A stretch of 47,099 nucleotides of DNA from positions 1 to 47,099 of the forward strand of contig JAJZGY010000013.1 of the NCBI GenBank assembly GCA_021804785.1. The letters run 5' to 3'. The notes below the pieces were generated by a model. It was not told where the DNA came from. It saw only the letters and a list, made by a program, of their open reading frames with translations, and made no database searches. Position 1 is the stretch's first letter, and each line of letters opens with the position of its first letter. The DNA is from Pseudomonadota bacterium. Its GTDB lineage: Bacteria > Pseudomonadota > Alphaproteobacteria > Micropepsales > Micropepsaceae. Positions 43,443 to 47,099 of the stretch are shown here, piece by piece. Made by a program: the position numbers and the translations under genes.

Positions 43443-43520
43443 TGGTGCGGACGGCCGGACTTGAACCGGCACAGGCCTTTCGACCCTGCGGATTTTCATA
43501 GCACTTCGGCTTTCGCCGCC
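43443..43520 (-). pseudogene. Truncated tRNA-Leu 3' half with group I intron tail
   Basis: These 78 bases match 44853-44930 at 71 positions: the full 3' exon of tRNA-Leu including CCA (54 nt) and the last 24 nt of its group I intron. There is no 5' half upstream, so it cannot make a tRNA. The substitutions look like those of a once functional allele: in the last intron hairpin a G-U pair becomes G-C (CGGC-GAAA-GCCG), the T-arm pairs perfectly, and the final intron G is kept. It forms a direct repeat with the intact gene and marks one edge of the 1.3-kb insert (43521-44852). Confidence 0.88.
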
Positions 43521-43591
43521 GGCATCAAAATATCCGATACTGAAATGGCCGACCCCAACATCGTGCGTGAGCCATTCCATAGCGCATGGGA

Positions 43592-43972
43592 TTACACCAT
43601 CAGGTCCAGAGAAAAGTGACGTAGTAATTTGGCGACACAGCCTTTGGCTTCGGGCACAAGCGCGAGCCTCGCAGCTAGCCATGCCTCGATCCCGCCTTCC
43701 AGCACGTCGACGGCGACACCCGCGCTGCGCAGCCGTGCAGCGACGCCCGGACTTATCCTTGCGCCTGTCTGACCGATGACAGTGGCATTACGATCTCACA
43801 ATTCCGGCACCCATTCGACGACGGTCTCGGCGTTGCGCTTCAGGGACGCGGGAATGAACCGCTGGTCAGCGGCAAATTCCTCTGGAGTGCGAACATCGAT
43901 GCTGGCCGGGTGTCGGGCAGTGCCGGTGAGACCGGAAAACTTGTCGAGAGAGATCGTGTCGATTTCAGACAT
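43592..43972 (-). pseudogene. Rhodanese domain gene, inactivated by an in-frame stop
   Basis: The frame starts MSEIDTISLDKFSGLTGTAR and reads PASIDVRTPEEFAADQRFIP, a typical rhodanese N-terminal half, then reaches a TGA at 43796-43798 and continues in the same frame with TVIGQTGARISPGVAARLRS and VDVLEGGIEAWLAARLALVP. The active-site Cys expected in the V-I-C-Q motif is Gly (VIGQ). The layout resembles the rhodanese part of ChrB-like chromate-response proteins, without the rest. The stop (possibly CGA to TGA), the missing Cys and the truncated end all indicate a dead gene. Confidence 0.8.
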
Positions 43973-44152
43973 GCGGTGTCCTTACGTGAAGCCCGACGCG
44001 ATACTTCAGCATGTTGTCCCTTGGGGTGACCGCTTTTCCCATGACTTTTGAGTACAGCCAAAGCAGGGACTTGTTTATGCTTAGATGCGGTTAACGGTTT
44101 CCGGCGTGCGCGCTTACGTCGGCACGCAGGCATTGATCGTGTTGGGATACCT

Positions 44153-44770
44153 CTAACGACGTTGAAAACGACCTACATGGAAGCGCTGGATTGATCCACC
44201 AGGTGTGGCGTGGTCAAATTCAACGCTGTCCAATAAGGCAAACTCACCACCGAGCCACGCCAGCAACTCCTCCCGCCCATAACGGCGAACGGGCAGCCCG
44301 CTACAGCGTTCTGGACCGGTAGGCGCAAAAGTGGCAATAATGACATGACCTTGCGGCGCGAGTGCCGCAAGAAGTTTTGACCGGTAAGCCAGCCGGTCAT
44401 CTTCTTCTATTAGAAAGTGCAGAACGGCGCGGTCATGCCAGACAGCATAGCGACGATCCGGTTGCCACTCGGTAACATCGCTTACGATGCCGTGCACCGG
44501 AGCACCTGGCTTTTGACGAGCGAGTAAGTGGCCGACAGCGTTAGCGGAGATGTCGAGCACCGTGACGTCGGTGTACCCGGCTTCGACCAGAGAGTCGGCG
44601 AGCCGCGACAGGCCTCCCCCAATATCGATGATGGATGCAGAGCGTGCGACACCCGTCTGCCTGATGAGTTCCAGAGAGCGCGACGGCAATACCTCAAACC
44701 AGCTCACTTCGTTCTCGGCCTTGCGACCAAAAACATCGTCCCAATGCTGGCTTCGCCTGAACGGGCTCAT
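44153..44770 (-). CDS. Class I SAM-dependent methyltransferase
   Basis: A 205-residue cytosolic methyltransferase: SPFRRSQHWDDVFGRKAENE, the SAM motif I IIDIGGGLSRLADSLVEAGY, acidic motif II (VTVLDISANAV) and the HDRAVLHFL / GHVIIATFAPTGPERCSGLP blocks. The W-D-x-V-F-x-x-K-x-x-x-E-V-S-W-F opening is typical of small methyltransferases in detoxification or accessory loci. The GGGAG-type Shine-Dalgarno sequence supports ATG 44770; the longer frame to 44941 reads through the tRNA gene and is rejected. It is the only intact protein gene between the two tRNA-Leu copies. Substrate unknown. Confidence 0.82.
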   Translation of the reverse strand: MSPFRRSQHWDDVFGRKAENEVSWFEVLPSRSLELIRQTGVARSASIIDIGGGLSRLADSLVEAGYTDVTVLDISANAVGHLLARQKPGAPVHGIVSDVTEWQPDRRYAVWHDRAVLHFLIEEDDRLAYRSKLLAALAPQGHVIIATFAPTGPERCSGLPVRRYGREELLAWLGGEFALLDSVEFDHATPGGSIQRFHVGRFQRR

Positions 44771-44787
44771 TGTTGCTCCCTCTGCTT

Positions 44788-44818
44788 TGTTTGACCTCGA
44801 AGTACACTCCAAGGTTAA
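44788..44818 (-). promoter_or_regulatory. MerR-type promoter/operator of the methyltransferase gene
   Basis: On the minus strand: -35 TTAACC (44813-44818), a 19-base spacer and -10 CAAACA (44788-44793). An inverted repeat, ACCTTGGAGT-GT-ACTTCGAGGT (44794-44815, two mismatches between arms), fills the spacer. A 19-bp spacer containing a dyad is the pattern recognised by MerR/SoxR/CueR-type activators, which unwind overlong promoters. No merR-like gene is in the window, so the regulator is either elsewhere or lost. Confidence 0.55.
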
Positions 44819-44852
44819 CGGATTTCCGAGGTTAGTGATGTAAGCGATTGAT

Positions 44853-44930
44853 TGGTGCGGGCGGCCGGACTCGAACCGGCACAGGCCTTTCGGCCCTACG
44901 GATTTTCGTACCACTTCGACTTTCGCCGCC
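44853..44930 (-). repeat. Intact-gene copy of the tRNA-Leu 3' direct repeat
   Basis: The 3' exon of tRNA-Leu plus 24 nt of the intron tail, 91% identical to 43443-43520 in the same orientation. The similarity stops abruptly after CGCCGCC in both copies. The pair brackets 43521-44852 as att sites would. Confidence 0.85.
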
Positions 44931-45122
44931 GCCTGACTCAAGGCGTTTGTGGTCTGGACTATCCCTTCACCGTGCCTCGGTCGCCCGAGGGTTAGGTGCT
45001 GCCCGTCTAGTCTCTACACCTTCCCCGTGGGGGCTTGGCTCGGGATTGCCATTTCACAGGTTTCCCCGATTTTGAGCAGTTCTGCATTTGCGGTTTCCCA
45101 CAAAGCACTCAATTTTCGAATT
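44907..45122 (-). ncRNA. Self-splicing group I intron (216 nt, probably subgroup IC3)
   Basis: Every expected helix can be drawn. P1: exon ACUU plus intron AAUU pairs with AAUUGAGU, loop CGAA, with the splice-site U.G pair (U before the intron with G13). P2 is capped by GAAA. P3 (44-49/119-124), P4 (54-58/79-83), P7 GACTA/TAGTC (111-115/162-166), P8 CACC/GGTG enclosing CCTCGG-GCGA-CCGAGG, P9 CGCCT/AGGCG and a last CGGC-GAAA-GTCG hairpin. The conserved core contains GGCAATCCCGAGCCAAG, GACTAGACGG and AGGGATAGTCC. The intron ends in G (216). It has no ORF, so no homing endonuclease. Self-splicing is inferred. Confidence 0.93.
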
Positions 45123-45168
45123 AAGTCCGTTGCGTCTACCAATTCCGCCACGCCCGCAAGTGGCTAAT

Positions 45169-45197
45169 TCTATAGCCTTCCGCCGATGAGTCGCCAA
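45169..45197 (-). promoter_or_regulatory. Promoter of tRNA-Leu
   Basis: Minus strand: -35 TTGGCG (45192-45197), 17-base spacer, -10 TATAGA (45169-45174). Transcription would start about 5 bases before the tRNA 5' end at 45157. Spacing is ideal for the housekeeping sigma factor. Confidence 0.7.
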
Positions 45198-45215
45198 GAA
45201 CAAACTGGACCGGGG

Positions 45216-46109
45216 CTAAACCTCGGCACTCGAATCCTCACTCTTGCCTTTGGGCTTACTACGCTTTGGCTTACGGGCGTTGATGGCTTCGGCATCCAGC
45301 GAGTTCTTAAAGTGAGAGGCGTAGTAGTTCTCGATCATCTCGATACTGGTCGGGCAGTTGTTGGCTACCTGATAGATGTCTGCGCCTTCCATGAGGTGCA
45401 TGCAGATATACGTGTGACGTTGCTATAGACCGTGCGGCGTTTGCCTTCATGACCTGCTTTCAGGTTCAACTCATCGAGGAGCGCACTAAATAACTCACGC
45501 CGTAACTTCCGAAAAAGGCGCCTAGTGGACCGGCCGTTATCGCACTTCCAGAAGCGCTGAAACAGGGGCACTCGCGAGGCATGCTCTCACAGAAGTGGAC
45601 GCCGCGCTTCCCACGAACTTCGATTTCGAGGATGCGATGATCGGTCGCGTCGTCAGGACACATGCCGGTATCGACCATGAGTGGCACGAAGTCATGAAGA
45701 TTTCACAGACTGTACGCCAGCGTTCATTCTTGCCGCCTTCCGCGCGTTCGAACGTGACCTTGTAGATCTGTTTGCATTCGGTCGGAGAGAACCACGTCCA
45801 ATGCGTGATCTTGCCGGAGCTTTTGTAGGGTGGTGAAATGTTCGGCAGGTAAGGCAGCCAGCCGTACGGTTGGCGGGTTTGAAGCACCTGCTGTAGGCAA
45901 ACGATTTCCTGATGGAGCGTGCCGCGCACCGAGGGCGGTGTCTTCGCATCCCCACCCTCCGCACGCCCCGTCTTCATTCGGTGGATACAGTAGTCCTCCG
46001 CCAAGCTGAGGACTGGCTTCAGTGACACGGTGACGCCCTGGAACTCCAGCATGTCGGTGGTGATGGGGTTTTCTGTTTTCATAACTAGCTCCTTCATGAC
46101 TTGCGTCAT
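45216..46109 (-). pseudogene. Tyrosine recombinase (phage/island integrase), frameshifted
   Basis: Pieces of one integrase lie in order in three frames. N-terminal SAM-like part: LQQVLQTRQPYGWLPYLPNI, PPYKSSGKITHWTWFSPTEC. Catalytic part: PLMVDTGMCPDDA, where the first catalytic Arg (usual TGMRPDEA) is Cys; ILEIEVRGKRGVHFCESMP; RRELFSALLDELNLKAGHEGK-RR; then after a one-base loss RHTYICMHLMEGADIYQVAN and MIENYYASHFKNSLDA, with the Tyr nucleophile intact. At least three frameshifts (near 45715, 45560 and 45420). It begins 58 bp upstream of the tRNA-Leu and lies on the same strand. Confidence 0.9.
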
Positions 46110-46413
46110 GCAAACCGAACTAGCCTAAGCGGAAATGAGCCGAGCGAAGCCGTTACAGACCGCAGCCAAATGAACTGACGCGGGTTGGAGCAAAGCGACT
46201 ACACGGTCACTTGGTTGCGCTCGTCTTGGTCTCGACGGCGATGAGAGCGCAGTCCCCTGTTTTCATGACCGATACCGAAGCGCCTCGACCAACAGCGCGA
46301 ACGCGGGCGACGTCTGGCGCTTGCTTGGGCAGTAAAGGTAACACCCCGAAAAGGGCGGGCACCAGTCACCTAACACGCGAACAAGACTCTTCTGCGCGAT
46401 CTGCTCGCGCACC
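46110..46413. other. 304-bp stretch without a recognisable gene
   Basis: This is the upstream region of the integrase pseudogene and the left side of the F420-reductase-like fragment. Several short frames cross it on both strands, none protein-like. I see no tRNA, repeat or clear operator. It is probably decayed coding sequence of the element. Confidence 0.4.
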
Positions 46414-46605
46414 ATGTCGTCCGCCGCATATGCCATGCCTAAAGCGACGCCCCCAAGCCTTGCCTATCGCGGCGATGATGCGAAAGCCAAGCGAATTGTC
46501 GCGGGTCTGATCGGTGACATAGGATTTGAGCCGATGGACGCAGGAGCACTAGGCGCTGCCCGCTACACCGAACGCACTGACTCCCGCACTTACCTCGGCT
46601 AAGCC
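46414..46605 (+). pseudogene. C-terminal fragment of an NADPH-dependent F420 reductase-like protein
   Basis: The frame contains SLAYRGDDAKAKRIVAGLIG, DIGFEPMDAGALGAARYTER, which resembles the C-terminal domain of the NAD(P)-binding F420-reductase-like family (usual CGDD..AK..V..LI.DLGFEPVDAGPL..AR.LEP). The Rossmann N-terminal half is missing, and the sequence after TER is unrelated and ends at a stop. It is a deletion remnant. Confidence 0.6.
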
Positions 46606-47098
46606 GTTCGTGTTCCATCATCAGACAGGTGATGTAGCTGCGAATAAGATTACAGATGAGCCGCGCCTCGTGTGGCTGAACGGCGATGCGTTCGCGAAGG
46701 TCGGTGCCATGGCGAACGCCTCCACCTGTGAACGACGAAAGATAGCCGTGCAAAGCACCTATTCAGCCCAGAACTTGTTCCAGCATCTTACCCCTGTGCT
46801 TGTTCTTAAGGTCCTCAGCGATGTTGTTGAAATATTTTCCCAGAACGGTGCCGCCATCGGTTTCCATGCCCTTGAACGCCGGCGAGACCGTTTTCAGCAG
46901 CCAAGGACTCTCCTGAACCGCGGGGCGAGCATGTCCCTGCGTTAGCAGGTTTTCCGAAGTCGCTAATGGCCGTTGAATAAGATCGACGACTTGCTCGTCG
47001 AGTGATTTGACACGTTCGGGAACGGCGATGGGCACGACTTCGTGCAGCGTTACCAAGTCCGGTGGCCGGATTTCATATCCGCTGTTGTGTTTCGTCAA
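46592..47098 (-). pseudogene. Unknown gene with in-frame stop, possibly an abortive-infection-type C-terminal domain
   Basis: One frame runs from the window edge (SPWLLKTVSPAFKGMETDGG, KYFNNIAEDLKNKHRGKMLE) to a TGA at 46763-46765 and resumes in the same frame with GYLSSFTGGGVRHGTDLRER and LICNLIRSYITCLMMEHERL. The second half resembles the ending of abortive-infection (Abi_C-like) proteins, in which a helix is followed by RxxxGxxHG and a terminal helix; this is a weak impression. The gene enters from beyond the window; both ends are uncertain. Confidence 0.45.
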
Positions 47099-47099
47099 A

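Larger units (their letters stand above)
44853..45157 (-). tRNA. tRNA-Leu (anticodon UAA), interrupted by a group I intron
   Basis: Exon 1 is 45123-45157 (35 nt), exon 2 is 44853-44906 (54 nt, CCA encoded). The joined 89-nt tRNA folds as a class II tRNA: acceptor GCGGGCG/CGCCCGC, discriminator A, anticodon stem ACGGA/TCCGT with loop CTTAAAA (anticodon UAA at 34-36), a long variable arm (GGGCC-GAAA-GGCCT region) and T-arm GCCGG/CCGGC. The 216-nt intron lies between U34 and A35, the same position as the well-known cyanobacterial tRNA-Leu(UAA) intron. A -35/-10 promoter lies just upstream. It decodes UUA, and also UUG by wobble. Confidence 0.95.

Noticed and set aside
43443-43520. A second functional tRNA gene
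   Set aside because: No D-arm, 5' acceptor strand or 5' anticodon half exists within several hundred bases upstream.
43248-43619. 123-codon plus-strand frame over the small ORF and the truncated tRNA
   Set aside because: Its start overlaps the extended Shine-Dalgarno sequence of the 25-codon ORF, and it runs through the hairpin and tRNA remnant with no protein-like pattern.
43796-43798. TGA in the rhodanese frame as a selenocysteine codon
   Set aside because: It is not at the active-site position, no SECIS-like hairpin follows, and the catalytic Cys is separately lost.
44771-44941. 57-residue N-terminal extension of the methyltransferase
   Set aside because: It reads through the tRNA-Leu 3' exon; the ATG at 44770 has a good ribosome site and gives the normal N terminus.
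45186-45428. 80-codon plus-strand frame next to the tRNA
   Set aside because: Antisense to the conserved C-terminal part of the integrase pseudogene.
1-47099. CRISPR array, rRNA genes or complete insertion sequences
   Set aside because: Reading through the window I saw no regularly spaced repeats, no rRNA core strings and no transposase with terminal inverted repeats.

Overview
The window looks like an alphaproteobacterial chromosome, GC-rich overall. The support is the gene content and gene order: sucC-sucD-sucA-sucB-lpd, PhaR with PhaA/PhaB, ccmABCDG, a GDH-180-type NAD glutamate dehydrogenase of about 1,600 residues, AcnA, PAS_5 and DUF1223 proteins, and many ATGA/GTGA start-stop overlaps. 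I cannot name the genus. The first 43.2 kb is ordinary core genome. The last 3.9 kb is a decayed accessory region around a tRNA-Leu gene.

Layout. 1-1249: 5' part of a prolyl-oligopeptidase-family gene running off the left edge. 1342-4959: dapF-mtaB-ftsY-yciB, a tightly overlapping operon (lysine/peptidoglycan precursor, tRNA modification, protein targeting, septation). 4943-6221: NUDIX hydrolase and a divergent MarR regulator. 6227-11380, minus strand: phaA-phaB followed by ccmA-B-C-D-G (PHB precursor synthesis, then cytochrome c maturation), with phaR divergent at 11612. 12228-15965: small SHOCT, DUF1223 and HTH proteins and a GGDEF-EAL protein. 16086-18785: acnA. 18917-21943: crotonase, a secreted protein of unknown function, a DUF985 cupin and a 3'-5' exonuclease. 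22485-27362: the large NAD-GDH, closed by a very strong terminator. 27440-33532: SDR, tandem-PilZ protein, lipoprotein, GMC oxidoreductase, small periplasmic protein, PAS_5 protein and rhomboid protease. 33995-43157: sucCD, an OmpA-like lipoprotein, sucA, an FkbM methyltransferase, sucB and lpd.

Metabolically the window centres on the TCA cycle: aconitase, 2-oxoglutarate dehydrogenase E1/E2/E3, succinyl-CoA synthetase, and GDH feeding 2-oxoglutarate. It also carries the PHB branch from acetyl-CoA. An EAL protein and a tandem PilZ protein give a minor c-di-GMP theme.

The most interesting part is 43.2-47.1 kb. A tRNA-Leu(UAA) gene on the minus strand (44853-45157) is interrupted between U34 and A35 by a 216-nt group I intron that folds completely by hand (P1 with the splice-site U.G pair, P2 to P9, terminal G). 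A diverged, truncated copy of its 3' exon plus the intron tail lies 1.4 kb away (43443-43520). Between the two copies are a disabled rhodanese gene and a methyltransferase gene with a MerR-type operator. Beyond the tRNA are a frameshifted tyrosine recombinase, a fragment of an F420-reductase-like gene and another gene with an in-frame stop. This looks like the wreck of an element that integrated at an intron-containing tRNA gene. Just on the core side of the truncated copy is a stand-alone 25-codon ORF with a Shine-Dalgarno sequence almost fully complementary to the 16S rRNA tail, followed by a strong hairpin.
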